Part shown: piece after piece, positions 1 through 11,924 of the stretch
Position numbering within the stretch: the first letter of the stretch is position 1
Layout of the letters: every line of letters starts with the position of its first letter
NCBI GenBank assembly: GCA_949752745.1
Contig: OX457026.1
Coordinates: 69,930,591-69,994,590 of the forward strand
Direction: 5' to 3'
Source: Protula sp. h YS-2021
Lineage: Eukaryota > Annelida > Polychaeta > Sabellida > Serpulidae
DNA length: 64,000 nucleotides
Notes under the pieces: model-generated
Told to the model about the DNA's origin: nothing
The model's database searches: none
Seen by the model: the letters and a program-made list of their open reading frames with translations, nothing else
Position numbers and translations under genes: made by a program

Positions 1-1587
1 ATATCTAAATTCTTCTTTTCGGCCCATGCCCGTGCAGCAACGAAACCAAATTTTGTACTTGGAGACCGAAGGGCGAGAAGCTGTGGGGGTGATCAAGAAA
101 GTGGTAGGGCTGTGCGTCTGAAGGCCGATCGTAATCGAAAACGTGGGGAGAAGGTAGCACTCTTGTAACAAATCTGTTACCATGCATGTCCATAACTTTT
201 TAAAAGGACCCCTAAACGCGGAGTGCCATGTTTGAAATAATAACACCCTTTTTAATCAAATGCGGAGTGCAGGGAGGCATCACCTGTGCAGTTTTGCCCC
301 TTTATACATTGTCAGTAGAAAACATGAAACATTAAGCCGCAACAATACTAGTTTGCTGCCTGTCATACAGATCTCTTGTTAACCAGAGAAGGCGATCCCC
401 GTCAGAGATAGAGCATCGATGGACGTCTCATTTTCATACCTGCCTGTGTGTGTAGCCATCTGAAAAGCAGACTAGGGAGTAGTTTCCAGATGAGAGCTCG
501 TAAGGAGTGGCCAAAAGACTAGTTTCTTTGTGACAACCCACCCCCACCGCCCCCACCCCCGGATTCTGGATCCCAAAAACAGTGGCGGGGCGTCGATGCC
601 CCCCCCCCCCCCCCCGCCCCTGTGGCTCGTAGAAGCGCTTCCAAGGCGAGATGTGATGTACCAAACGGTGTCCTCGTAATTCTAGCAGTCTAATTGGTAT
701 CCCGGACGTTATTTCATATCTTAACGGATTAAATTCTACTTATTTTAAGAAAAAAAAATCAATTGCGACTTAAGCAATGAATGATATTTTACGGATATAA
801 CTACGGTCATTATCCATGCACAATGATGATCAAAATAATTTACCCTATCACTCATACAAATTCAGTTTAATATTGTTACTTTCTTAATCGAAAAAAGCAC
901 CCGCGTTGATGGTTTTTCTTATGCATAAAGTAAAGTTCCTAAAACACATTATGCATCCTTCTTACTTTCAAAGAAAAGACTTCATGTTTTAAAGCTGTTA
1001 TTTACTGCTCAATTGACGTTTCTGATGCAGCGTTAAATATATGTCGGCAAATTGACGATTTATGTAGGCGTCGGAAAAAAGAGCGAAATGCAAAAATGTC
1101 CGGTCACAACTGAAAAAGCATCGTCGTGTTAGCACTCACAGGAAATTTGAGCCTGGTAACGGCTGCTTTGAAAACTGACGAAAGTCAAGACATGAATTGT
1201 GGTATATTCAGAAGCTCGCCAGTACTTTTACCGCCTACTTTGAAATAATTCGAGAAAACTGACTACATACATATCCTGTGTTATCCGATGACTTTGACGG
1301 AGAGATGACCTCTAGTCGTTAGAATTGTCACTGTCTAGACGGTGATGTGATTAATATTTTCTATACGTCATTCTCCCGATGTCTAAATAAATCAGTAGGT
1401 CGGCGTCGTGAAACTGATAGGTTAAAGCGCCCCGTATCTCCTTATTTTGGACAACTGCAGAAAAAAGACTATCTCTGTGAAAAACGTGGCCCCAAATTCC
1501 TCCCACCCACCAAAGTTAAAATAAAAAAAAAATCAGAAAAAATGGCCTGTTGGATTGCCGGTTTTTCATTTTGCTGGTGGTCATATA
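1..1587. other. No gene seen; C-rich low-complexity patch
   Basis: No convincing coding sequence on either strand. A C-rich tract with runs of up to 15 C lies at about 540-620. The short open frames here have no recognisable family pattern and no codon-like texture. Confidence 0.6.
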
Positions 1588-2075
1588 ACCGGTGTAACAG
1601 GCTATCTTAACCTCCCCCTGTACAGATCCCCCAACGGGGGAAGCTATACCAGGCTATCTTCCTCCCTCAAGTATATTTAGCCCCCCCCCCCCCCCCTCAA
1701 CTTTTTTGCGTGTAAATGTATTTTGATAATATTTATTCTTACAAAGAAATGTACTCAATTAAACTATATAAAACTATATTGAACTACTTATTGGCTAAAT
1801 TCAACACAATTCAAACAAAATACAGTATAAAAAGACATCTTTGATAAGAAAGTCTTTATTTTTCTCTTAATATCCCTTTTAGCATTTTAGAGAGCCCAAA
1901 TGGAAACTCCTGATCGCTAAGTTTATCAAAAATAACATCCACATTATCTAAGAAGCGATTTCTTGTATGTTCAACTTTATCTTCCTTTTAGGAAGTGATA
2001 CCAATAGGGGAAAAAATACCAGGTAGGGGGGGGGGGGGAAGCTGTACAGGGGGCAAGGTATAGTGTTACGCCGGT
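1588..2075. mobile_element. Short inverted-repeat element (MITE-like)
   Basis: The left end reads ACCGGTGTAACA and the right end, read on the minus strand, ACCGGCGTAACA (11 of 12 matching). Both ends continue inward with CCCCCTGTACAG and poly-C stretches, and GGCTAT/CCAGGTA-type phrases recur. The interior has no coding sequence. This fits a non-autonomous DNA element of unknown superfamily; no target-site duplication could be fixed. Confidence 0.5.
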
Positions 2076-2534
2076 GGTGATTTGGTAGGGGCGTGCTTTT
2101 GCCACACCCATTTTTGTCACGTAGACTTCTATAATTATTAAAACCAAGGCGTTAACATGTTTATTGGGATAAATAATTATAATCACGCCACATGTGGCGT
2201 TATATCGTAACAGTAATGTAACAAATGGGCGGATCATTCTTCGCGTGTTGTTAAACTTATTTAGCGAATTAAGGGAACCCAACTAAGTTACTTGTTGACA
2301 TAATAATCATGATTTGATACAAACATCTCTAACTGTCGTAGATTAGAGCGCCGATGAGCCCTCTAAAACAAATAAATGTCCAAACAATGCAAACTTTGTA
2401 TATGGCCCTCAAATTAATATCTCGGGTAAAATAGTTAGTACCAAAAAATAAAGAAGCTACACTAGTAAGAAAAACGTTCGCTGTAAAAGCAGCAATCTGA
2501 TATATGTCATGGATCCGATGTCGCGTGAAACAAA

Positions 2535-2568
<34 letters not shown>

Positions 2569-3340
2569 AATCATAAATTTTGGAATACCCTCCCTATATA
2601 TTCCTTTATAAATGATCAGGTCTCGTTTTGTTGACAGGTATGCCAAAATTTACGGCAAAATAAAATTTCGGAAAACGGGTGGGCAATTCGTGGATTTATT
2701 TATTTTAAAGATTTTAGGAGATTGCTTTTTCGACAGGGGGTATTCTTTTTTACGGGGAAATTTTCATCTATTTTCCTAGAAATGCTTGCTTTTATTCTTT
2801 GGCATATATGTCCATATTCATCAACATTTCAAAATGTGTAACTCATCATTGGGTCAGAACAATTAATTGCAATGAACAAATCTCCGACAATTTGAAATGA
2901 TAATTAATAAATATGATCCTTGGGAACGTATGTATCGTCTGCATGCAGTGTAGTGAAGGTTTTCATCTAGAATGCATTGACGTTACAACGGACAGTTATG
3001 TGTGTTGTAAATGCGGACAAACTTTGGTATTTTAATAGACTTTAAATAACTTTGGTATTTTAATGGACTTTATGTGTTTTGGTGGAGAATAAGCAGAGTA
3101 GTTGAATTTTCAGCCTTTTCAGCTAGTTGCGTGCTGAGTGTAAATGCAGACAAACTTTGTTATTTTTCCTGCACTTTCAACGACTTAAAAATGGCGAGAG
3201 CAGTTGCACTTTCCCGTTATTTGAATCAATCAATGATGACTGACCTCGTTAAGGTATTATTTTTAAATGCACCCGGTGCATTTAAACAAGAATGGATTAT
3301 TTTCCGCGGGTATTATTTTTTTTCACCCAACATCGGTGTA
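2076..3340. other. Noncoding stretch with poly-A tract
   Basis: No gene seen. A run of about 30 A lies at 2535-2567; the minus-strand frame through it is an artefact of poly-Phe. Near 3020-3070 the phrase AACTTTGGTATTTTAAT occurs twice in tandem. Confidence 0.55.
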
Positions 3341-3369
3341 GTGTTTTCAGATTCCACTCTCAAGTGTTC

Positions 3370-3491
3370 CTCTGGGGACTTGAAAATGGTTTCAAGTTCA
3401 CACCCCCCCCGGAACTTGAAAACATTTTCATATTCCCCCCGGGGAACTTCAAAATATTTTCAAGTTCCTTACCCCATTTTCAAGTTCCCCC
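3370..3491. repeat. Phrase repeat ACTTGAAAAT/ATTTTCAAGT
   Basis: The phrase (A/G)ACTTGAAAA and its complement TTTTCAAGTTC occur about six times in 120 bp, separated by C or G runs. Because the phrase appears in both orientations the region can fold on itself. It resembles the subterminal arrays of other elements in this window, but no matching second end was found. Confidence 0.45.
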
Positions 3492-4214
3492 TTAACATTG
3501 TTTCATTTTTTTTTGCAAGCCCATATTTTTTACTTTAAACTATTTCGGTGTCCAATCATTTTCACTGAGGTCAAAAGTAGTCCTACTGAAGAACAATAGA
3601 AGTCCCATATGTTTCACTCTGCCTTACTAAAAAACAAAGAGAAATCTGCTACATTCCACTGTGTGTCTAAACTGTCATGTTTTCACCTTGTGTTGTCGGA
3701 GCATAATCCCCAAACTGCATTGAACTTCAAAGTATCTGTTTCGGACCCGACCAAGTTTATACAAGAATTAATTTCATAATTATCCTTCAACTCGGGCAAC
3801 TGTATATAGGTTACTGCTGTTCATTCCACAAATCAAACAAAGTTTTTATAATCCATATTAGGAAAATGTTAACAAAATAAGAAAATTGGTGCAAATAATG
3901 ATTCCAATAGCGCAATTCAAAGTCGCTTTGAAAAAAAAAACGGGAATTAGGAATGAAGATGTTTGTCAATAATTGTTGCGTCAGGCAGTTCACAGTGGCA
4001 GGAATGACTTCTTAAAATAACGCTTTTTGTGTTTAAAATGGCTTAGATGTAGCCATGTGCATGTTAGCATATTCGCAACAAAAGCATATTCAGTCATCAA
4101 ATCTCCCAGCGTAAAACACCTGGTATTGATTAACGGTCTGGAAGAAAGTGGTTTAAACGCCATAGATGTTGAATCACAAATTCAATCATAAGTAGGTCAC
4201 TTTCTATTGTTGTA
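3492..4214. other. No feature seen
   Basis: AT-rich sequence without a credible gene, repeat array or RNA gene on either strand. Confidence 0.5.
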
Positions 4215-4931
4215 ACAGGTTTTGTTTTCTAAGTCAAAACCTGTTCGAAATCGAGGCTGCAAAAAAACCGTTTGATTTTGATTTGATTTACACATGCCTC
4301 TTTCTCAGACACAAAACGAAATCTTGTACTTTCCTCACAGTCACTGTTGTCTTCAAAGTTTGGATGCTCATTTTCCGTGTCATTTTAAAATATATTTGTG
4401 TCGATCAGGTCAAGAGAGCGGTCACTCTCGGGTTTATCATTAATCCCTTCGGTATCGATTTGTGACAGAATTTTGTCCAGTGAATCGTCACAATTTACAT
4501 TTTCTTGATTTGTTTCGATTTGTGATATAAAAAGTCCGTGGAATCAGCACTATCACTTTGATTTAGAACCTGTGTTAAGTCGCCATAAAAAAACTGACAA
4601 AATCCGTAAGCAGCATTTTCAATATCTTATGTATTATAAATTTTGTTGACTGTCTGTTAGAAAAGTCAATGAAATTGATTCTACGTCAACTATTTTTAAC
4701 GTGAAAGCAGGTTTTGATTTATTTCACACTTATTAATTGAATTAGCATGTGTCTAAAGTTTCGCACGCGAACAAAGGGAGGTTTTGACTGACCAAACAAA
4801 ACTACTTCTTGCTTGGAGAAAGTTCCCTACTAATGATTGAAAAACGGTAAATAATTCGAACACAGGTTTTGACTGGATTTTCAAAATCTGTGGGCTTCGC
4901 CTTTAGGTTTTGAAAAACCAGTCAAAACCTG
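4215..4931. mobile_element. Element bounded by hairpins of CAGGTTTTGACT phrase
   Basis: The left boundary (4215-4244) is a hairpin, ACAGGTTTTG facing TCAAAACCTGT. The right boundary (4862-4931) is a longer hairpin with the same words. Two further copies of the phrase lie at about 4709 and 4780. The interior has no coding sequence. It is probably a fold-back type non-autonomous element; the superfamily is unknown. Confidence 0.4.
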
Positions 4932-5087
4932 CTTCTCATTATTTACCTTATTCGTAAAGCGTTAAAATAGACCCGGTTGAAACGAATCCTTCAAGGGGTG
5001 GGTTGGAATGGCATCGTCAATAGATATTTCAACTCTATGGGCGGTGTGCTTTATTTTGCTTAGGTGTAACTAGGATATCGACAAACT

Positions 5088-5457
5088 ATGTTGGCTGCAC
5101 ACATTTTATATAAGAAAATGTTACTGTATGCCGCCGAAATCCTAAAAGCAGACTACGCCGAACATGTCATTTGGAACAATAAAAATATTCTGATTAACGG
5201 CAAAAGTATTTTTATAAGGAATGGTTCGATAAAGGTGTGGTGCTCATTCACGACCTATGTGACAAGGAAGGAAAATTCCTTACCTATCAACAATTTGTAG
5301 ATAAATATACCATAAAGGTAGATTTTGTAACCTTTCAAGGCGTAGTGCAGGCTACGAAGAGGGCTATAACAAACGCTATTACACTGAAAAAGGAGGTGAA
5401 AAACCAACCTTTTTGGTCAATAACGTATTTAAACCATTGACGGTAAAACCATAAATA
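5088..5457 (+). pseudogene. LINE ORF2 fragment, Tx1/L1-like (5' piece)
   Basis: Two overlapping frames, joined by a frameshift near 5225, carry the post-reverse-transcriptase region of a Tx1/L1-like LINE ORF2: VIWNNKNILINGKSIF followed by KGVVLIHDLCDKEGKF. The same words (NNKEI, GKSIF, WFDKGVIFIQDL) occur in the minus-strand LINE at about 11.6 kb, so both belong to one family. The frame is interrupted at 5457 by a pogo-type element and resumes at 6162. No reverse transcriptase core remains in this copy. Confidence 0.65.
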
Positions 5458-6161
5458 CAGTAAAACCCCGGATATGGACACCCCTCTATTATGGACACCA
5501 CTGAATTATGGACAGCATTTTTCAGTCTATTTTAAAACGCCATAGAGTTCTGTTATATCCCCTCTATTGTGGACACCCCTCTATTCAGAATTAGGAACAC
5601 TCATTTTATCCCATTTTAGTACAGTTATACATTTAAAACAACCGCTCTATTGTGGACAGTCAAATTGCTGTTCATAATTTGTACGTTATGTAAACAACCC
5701 CTATCAGCTTGTTACTCGGTAGTGTGTGTTTTTTCGCAATTTTTATCTGTGGGTATTGAGTACATTATATTGAACACAGTGCGTGTAAAGACAATAGGGC
5801 TTATTACAAAAGATGTGTGCTTAAGAGAGAAGTTTTATACTACTAAAACCCTATTGACATGTGCTCCGTCTTTTAAAATGCGTATGAAGGAACAAGTAAT
5901 TCATTGTCTTTATACTCAGTTAAGATGTTATATGAGGTGTTGAAGTCTGAATATCGGTGGTGTGAAAAGAAAACGGAACGAACTTTCGCTATCTGATAAA
6001 GTAAAAATAATCAAAGCTAGTGATGGAAAAAGTGTTAGAAAAATAGCCAAAGATTTTAGTTGTAGTTGTCAGATAGAACAGGACCTCGAAGTTAGGGACA
6101 TCTCGCCATTAGGGACAAAATTGTTCAGTCACTTTTTGTCCCTAATAGCGGGGTTTCACTG
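5458..6161 (+). mobile_element. Pogo/Tigger-type element inserted in LINE
   Basis: The ends are CAGTAAAACCCC (left) and, on the minus strand, CAGTGAAACCCC (right), the usual start of pogo/Tigger ends. A TA precedes the left end; the right flank is TG, so one copy of the expected TA duplication has decayed. GGACACC-type words recur inside the left end and GGGACA words inside the right. The element splits an otherwise continuous LINE frame and is therefore younger than it. At 704 bp it is non-autonomous. Confidence 0.7.
5962..6090 (+). pseudogene. Pogo/CENP-B-type transposase N-terminus remnant
   Basis: Reads KRKRNELSLSDKVKIIKASD and then GKSVRKIAKDFSC, the helix-turn-helix start of pogo/Tigger/Jerky-type transposases (basic lead, LS..DK..II, G.S.R.IA..F). 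The frame then runs straight into the right terminal repeat, so the second DNA-binding half and the DDE core are absent. It is a truncated relic that supports the pogo assignment of the element around it. A CENP-B-like host gene is ruled out by the truncation. Confidence 0.65.
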
Positions 6162-6650
6162 TGTTACGAAGGTAAAAAGCAAACAACTTGCAATGCTTTA
6201 CGCCTTTATAAAGAGTAGCCCTGCAACAGCTATGGTAAAGTGACATACATCGTACCAAATAAGTAATGAAGTTTTCTACAGGAGTATCCCACTTGCAAAA
6301 AAAGTACTACAGAAACTAATCTAATTTCGTTCCAGTTTAAACTAGTGCGTAACATGATTAGTTGTGGAGAAAATCTCTTCCGGTGGACTATAAAAAATTT
6401 CACAAACTGGTGTTTAAGACACGCTTGTCCACGCCCTACTTGACTTCGGTGGGTGGGGATATATTTTAATCTTGGATATTTCTGACAAATTACAGCATAC
6501 CTTTACTGCAAAGAACTTTCTTTTTGGGGTAGAAGATCTGGCTCTAAATCTCATCATTCTAGTAATAAAATTTGAGATAATTTCCCGTAGTGAGATCCAT
6601 CAAACCTTTCGAAGCAAACGGTCACCGTAGAATCCTCTAGTGGAAAAAAG
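6162..6650 (+). pseudogene. LINE ORF2 fragment, Tx1/L1-like (3' piece)
   Basis: Continuation of the LINE after the pogo insertion. It begins with VKSKQLAMLYAFIKSSPATA, which matches the SKNLY..(x)..TAIKKW segment of the related copy at 11.2-11.3 kb. Further on, after several stops, NFLFGVEDLALNLIILVIKF resembles the extreme C-terminal tail of L1-type proteins. Stops and frameshifts show it is dead. Confidence 0.5.
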
Positions 6651-6718
6651 CCTTCTTTATGAAAAAGCCAATACTAACCTGAAATAGTAAACTCCAGTTG
6701 GCCGCGACCATTCTCCTG

Positions 6719-7425
6719 GGATTACATACAATTTGACCAACCGCAATTTGACCAACAGAAATTTGACCAACTGCAATTTGACCAACCGCTTAATGGAAAA
6801 ACTGACATTTGACCAACTTTCAGTTTTAGATATACATCACCTTACAAATCTAGGAGTTCGAGGTTGCGTAAGAAAAAGTAATTTCAAAGAAGTGCTCATT
6901 CGCATCAAAGAGACGTTGTGGTAATCCCCTCTCTGTCATTGGGTGTCATAAGGCTGAGTTCCATCTTCCCCGTTAATCTCCGTAATCCGGCGTTATACAA
7001 GGCGTTATACAAACAAACAAACCCAGACCTGGCGAAAGCTTTAGTGTCATCTCAGGTACGTGTTTTTTACGTGGTTTTAGTATAAATACCGGGATTTCAT
7101 GAGCAGAAATTAAACCAAATTTGTCTGCTATTTCAACAAGATCAACTGAACTTTTGAGAGGGATTGGACACTGCGTTCGATTTGGACAGCGATAGTTGTA
7201 TATGAAAGTTTGAAAGGACATGAGATTACTACCATCCCGATAGTTTTAGACAGTACTTTTACTTGCAGTGTTATAACTGTTTAAATGTTGCTTTTGTCGG
7301 AACATTTGTGATTGCTAATGTCTTACTGATAAGTGGTACGAAAAACAATAAATTATGAAGTTAGTCAAATGTCCGCTTTTTCATTAAGAGGTTGGTCAAA
7401 TTTCGGTTGGTCAAATATTCTACAC
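6719..7425. mobile_element. MULE-like element with 11-bp direct repeat
   Basis: CCATTCTCCTG stands directly outside both ends (6708-6718 and 7426-7436), an 11-bp target-site duplication. The ends are built from the direct repeat ATTTGACCAAC(C/A)G: five copies left, three copies right in inverse orientation, followed on both sides by CTTAATG(G/A)AAAA and GACATTTGAC. The duplication length fits Mutator-like elements (8-11 bp). The interior holds only short frames (6973-7221 minus) that were not recognised, so the copy is non-autonomous or decayed. Confidence 0.65.
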
Positions 7426-7436
7426 CCATTCTCCTG

Positions 7437-7960
7437 TTACGAGCAACCAAACATTTCGTGTATTGTGTGGATGTGTGTGGGTGTAGGAGTGTGTGTGTAT
7501 GTGTGTGTTGTCACATCGTAATTGTATCCTCAATGCATTTGTTTAACCGAGCGTTTCGAACCCTGCAGTTTACCAAATGTCTATTGACAGGCACCTAAGT
7601 TCAGTTACATGTATGCCGTTGTGTGAAGTCATTTTGAGGATAAGCGGTATTACGTTTTTTGTGTGGTGTTTTTGGTATATTTCTATCCATATGAAAAGCA
7701 AATAAAATTTTTAAAAAATGCATGTACTTGTATGTTCTTGTATTTACTTGTTGTTATGTACTTGTACACGTTTTTATTGGAGGGCGAAACTTCGCACCAG
7801 GTCAAAATGGCCCGGTCCAAAATAGCCGAAAAAAGTGTTAGAAGGTACAAAATATCACCGATAAAAATGTTGCGGGATCCCATGGCAACGGTTCGTAAAT
7901 TCTCAGAACTTCGTTTTGAATTCTGCAAGCGATCACGCTGTTGTCAATAGCAACCTTGCA
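7437..7960. other. Noncoding; short GT-rich microsatellite
   Basis: No gene seen. A GTGTGT-rich microsatellite lies at about 7468-7510. Short frames at 7663-7950 overlap on both strands and show no family pattern. Confidence 0.5.
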
Positions 7961-7974
7961 TCGTGTTTTTTTTA

Positions 7975-8680
7975 TTTTCCCGAAAACGGTTAGAGATGGA
8001 GCTATTGTGAACTTATTTTGGGCATAAAAGACGTTATATAAGTGGTACCTTGGTGATCTTGATGTTTTCGGTCATGGTCAAAATAGAAACCGGAAGCTGA
8101 CCATTATCTCAAAAACGGTTAGAGATACAGCGATTTTGAGCTTCTTTTCGGCCCTTTATGCCCAAGAGAAGTTATAAAGAGGTACTTTGACTTGACTTTC
8201 TCAATCATGGCCAAGGTAAAAAACCGGAAGTTGACCATTATATCGAAAACGGTTAGACATACAGTGAAAGGTACCTCTGTGACCTTCATTTTCCACCCGT
8301 TGGGCCTAAAAGACGCTATGTAAGAGTTGCCGTGGTGACCTTGACGTTCTCAGTCATGGTCAAGATAAAAAACCATTGACCATTATCTCGAAAACGATTA
8401 GAGACAGAACGATTTTGAGCTTATTTTCGATCCTTTGGACCTGAATAACATGACATAAGAGGTACCTCAGTGACCTCGACTTTCTCGGTCATGGTCAAGG
8501 CGAAACGCCGGAAGTTGGCCATTATCTCGAAAACGGTTACAAATGTAACGACGGTTACCTCGTTGACCTTGACCTCGTTTATGGTTAAGGATAGAAACCG
8601 GAAATTGACTGTTATCGAGAAAACGGTTAGCGCTATAGCGATTCTGAGCTCTTTTACGACCGTTTGGGCTTAAAACAGGT
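7975..8680. repeat. Tandem repeat of about 130 bp, six degenerate units
   Basis: The core GAAAACGGTTAGAGAT recurs at about 7982, 8111, 8237, 8389, 8529 and 8619. Each unit also carries AAAAGACGTTATATAAG, GGTACCT(T/C)GGTGACCTTGA and GGTCATGGTCAA. Unit length varies between about 90 and 150 bp. A related single unit lies in opposite orientation at 33,460-33,545, so the repeat is dispersed in the genome. It has no coding frame. Confidence 0.75.
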
Positions 8681-8699
8681 TACTTACGAGTTACCATGA

Positions 8700-9058
8700 T
8701 TGGTGCAAAGAAATTTAGACAACTGCAGAAGAAAAGATGGACCCCGTCCTCTCAATATTTGATATAAAGACTTCCATCTACAACGAAAAACCGAAGTTAA
8801 TGAAACGTCAAAATGTTTACATCACAACAACATCCATTGAGTTTTTGGCCACCAAGCGAGAAAAGTAATGATAAAGATTACGCATATCAGCTTTATTTTA
8901 TACCGTACAGGATGTGAAAAGGCCATGCCGTTCAGCTTTATTTATTGTAAAAATGACTCTAGCCCCATCGGTTCTCGAAATAAATAATCAGAGACCGTGG
9001 TCAAGGTGACAAGTCTGTATGCTCTCTGAATATGGTATGAGTAGTAGGAAATAGGGTA
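8700..9058. other. No feature seen
   Basis: AT-rich noncoding sequence between two repeat elements; the phrase TATGAGTAGTAGGAAA is duplicated at about 9036-9072, just where the next element begins. Confidence 0.45.
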
Positions 9059-9059
9059 T

Positions 9060-9664
9060 GAGTAGTAGGAAAGCAAGAGTTCTACAAACACTTAGTCACG
9101 TGACGTCAGACCCCCCTAGGACATACTATGTGAGGACCCCCTAGGACATACTATGTGAGGAAACCCCCAGGATGTACTATATGAGGATCCCCCAAGGACA
9201 TATTATGTCAGACCCCCCAGGACATACTATGTCAGACCCTCCTAGGATAGAAAATTTGAGCAAAATCTTGTTTTGGATGACATGTGAAGTCTTCATGTAT
9301 ACATATTACGTGATGGTATGTGGGGACCCCCCCCCCTCCCCGTGGGAAAATTTTTTATGATTTTGTATATTTAGACGTTTCAGACAATTCTGAACAACTT
9401 TGATTTTTTGCCCCCCGTAGGGGAATTGGACGACAAACTATGCTTGGTTGGTTGGTTGGTTGGCTGTTGGTTGTTGTTGGTTTTTGGTTGTTGGTTGGTT
9501 GTTGTTGGTTGTGTTGTTGGTTGGTTGGTTAGCTGTTGGTTGGTTGGGGGAGGGAGATCCTCATATAGTATGTCCTGGGGGGTCCTCACATAGTATGTCT
9601 TAGGGGGTCCTCACATAGTAGGTCCTTTGGGGGTCTGACGTCACTCTTGTTGTCCTACTACTGG
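9060..9664. mobile_element. Inverted-repeat element with GGACATACTATGTGAGG arrays
   Basis: The outer ends pair as AGTAGTAGGA..CAAGAG and both continue GTGACGTCAGACCCCC. Inside come 5 copies (left) and 3 inverted copies (right) of a unit of about 26 bp with core GGACATACTATGTGAGG. The inverted ends are thus about 95 bp or more. The centre contains a TTGG microsatellite (9445-9550) and no coding sequence. Each end carries TGACGTCA, a perfect CRE palindrome. Superfamily unknown. Confidence 0.65.
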
Positions 9665-10949
9665 TAAACCCAGATACTCCAATCAGGTGACCTTTGATCC
9701 TGCAGGCCACAATATCACAGCTAATGTTACATCCTTAAGTGCTGACATTAGAAACGTGAGAAAATGGTAGTAGAAACACTGTAATGGCTTTCTGAGTGCG
9801 TCAATTTTTTTACGCTTACATTGACGTCGATGTGGTTACTATAATAATGCATGTAACCTGGGGGGTTTATAAAATGAGTGCAGAATTTCCCTTGTTTTTG
9901 GTGTAAAATGAACAAGTTTTTAAATATGATTAGTTTTGTAAAATAAAATGCTTAAAAGTGAAAATTTTCAGAAACAAAAAAAATAAATGGTGTTTGATAT
10001 TATTTTTGCTGAGAGCTATTTATAAAAACGAGAACCTATTTCTCAAATGTGAAATATTAAGCACTTAGCAAAAAAGGTGATAATAATATTTAAAAACCAC
10101 TTTCACTCTTCGAGTAGAGTTTTAAACACTTTTCAGCTTGATTTTTTTTGGCACCTTTGAATTTTTTTATGAGTTTTGAACAAACCAATAGTCTCGATGT
10201 ACAGTATCATACATACCAAAAAAAGTTAAAAGATCCGTGATGAAACAACGATAGCATAAATCTCATTTGGGTTGACCTTACCATGTGGCTCATCATGTGG
10301 GTGGAGCCATTTACCTGGGTTAGCTCTACCCAAGAGAACCCAAGTGGCTCATGAGTATAGCCATATTGGAGTCATCGTCTGGTGTGGCTCTCTATCCATT
10401 TGCCTACTTGCCCTTCCCCCTACCCTTCAGAAGAGGGATAAACCAGAGCCTCGCTGTTTTATAAGTTCTTATGGATACGTGTGCAGACTTGTTTTGTTTT
10501 TTTTATTGATTGTTTATTTTTCTTACAAATAAATTACTAACATTTTACAAGAACACAACACACAGAACATTTCACAATAACGTCACGACATTTATTCAAT
10601 CCACATTCATTCGAATTGCCACTATCAGATACGCACACGCATGTTTACTCACAGATGCCATTATTCATTTTGATAATACTTTACTTATCATAAAATGATA
10701 TAAACTGTGAGCAACGTTATGAAATAAATAATTTTCACTTTGGAACTTGATCATATTTATCTGAAAACTTTTTTTACAAGATAGTGTTTTCTTATCAATT
10801 ATTATCAATTATCAATTCGTTTATAAATTGAATGTAGAATTACATGGGTTTTTCTTATAGGTTCTCACATGGCAGACATACTGTTTAATGATGAGTGTAA
10901 TCATGTTTACTGCTGTATTTACTGTACCAAATAGAAATTCTTCCTGGTG
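9665..10949. other. No gene seen
   Basis: AT-rich sequence. At 10,270-10,370 GTGGCTCAT-like words recur (mild internal repetition). No reading frame, RNA gene or element ends could be supported. Confidence 0.5.
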
Positions 10950-11920
10950 AGTGTGCTAAATATCTCAGCTGAAGGATCAATTAACTTAAACAACTCTGCA
11001 AGCCAGGTCACAGGTTTGTACATTCAAAGAAAATATGATATAATGTATCCGACTTACAAAATTCGCATATAGCACTTTCCCTAATTTTCCATTTTGCAAG
11101 ATTTTGTCCTGTATTAACAATGCTGTGAACAATCTTGAATTGAAAGGATAGCAGTTTTGGTTCCCTTATGCTTTTCCGACATAAAACCAAACTTTCACAA
11201 ATTTTCTTTCCAGAAAAGTTTTCTTAGCAAACCCATTTCTTTATTGCTGTTTGTGCACTAGTTGTAATCGACAGAAATTCCCTGTACAAATTTTTGCTTT
11301 TAGATTTAGAAATGTCAATTTTATTTCCACTCCCAAACCATAGAACGTTACTTTTAAAATTGTTTATAGGTCGCGATAAATGCTCCCTATCCAGCATTAA
11401 TCTATCTTTTTTACTGCTTGCTTTATCGCTGATTTATCGCTGATAAAACTCCTAAGTATCTTAGAAAGTTTGGTTTAATGTGATAAGTCTCAACAAACTC
11501 TGAGTACGATAACCATGAACCATCATTTATAAGTAGATCCTGAATAAAAATTACACCCTTATCAAACCATTCTTCGAGAAATATGCTTTTTCCTTCTACT
11601 TAAATTTCTTTGTTGTTCCATATGACGTACTCAGTATTTTTATTCCACAAAATTTCTTTGGCAAAGTTTAGCATTTCTCTGTAAAATATGGAAAGGTATA
11701 GCAAGTTCGAAGTACTATAATTACAATAAAGTAAAAATTGTAATCCCCCCCCCCCCACTTCTTTAAAGTATTCATTGACATTATGGTTCCACCCTTTTCC
11801 ATTAATTATTCTACATATCCACTATAATCTCAGAGCCTTAACTTGATACTCAACATCCAAGCTTCTGAGCCCCCCCCCCCCCCTTCGTCATAATCAGCTA
11901 TAAGAACGTGATGTTTAACT
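10950..11920 (-). pseudogene. LINE ORF2 C-terminal part, Tx1/L1-like
   Basis: Read on the minus strand this is the post-RT and C-terminal part of a Tx1/L1-like LINE. In order: KALRL.WICRIINGKGW (about 11,800), VIWNNKEI and GKSIFLEEWFDKGVIF (about 11,600), SKNLYREFLSI..TAIKKW (about 11,280) and FQFKIVHSIV ending in the zinc knuckle CEFCKSDTLYHIFFEC (11,015-11,075). Several stops and frameshifts break it. It is the continuation of the RT part at 12.8-13.3 kb, separated by a later insertion. Confidence 0.7.
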
Positions 11921-11924
11921 TCAT

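Noticed and set aside
2329..2646. Minus-strand frame of 105 codons
   Set aside because: Held open by a poly-A tract (poly-Phe); no family features.
9115..9240. Possible CRISPR-like array
   Set aside because: Repeats are directly adjacent with no unique spacers, recur inverted at the right end, and the window is eukaryotic.
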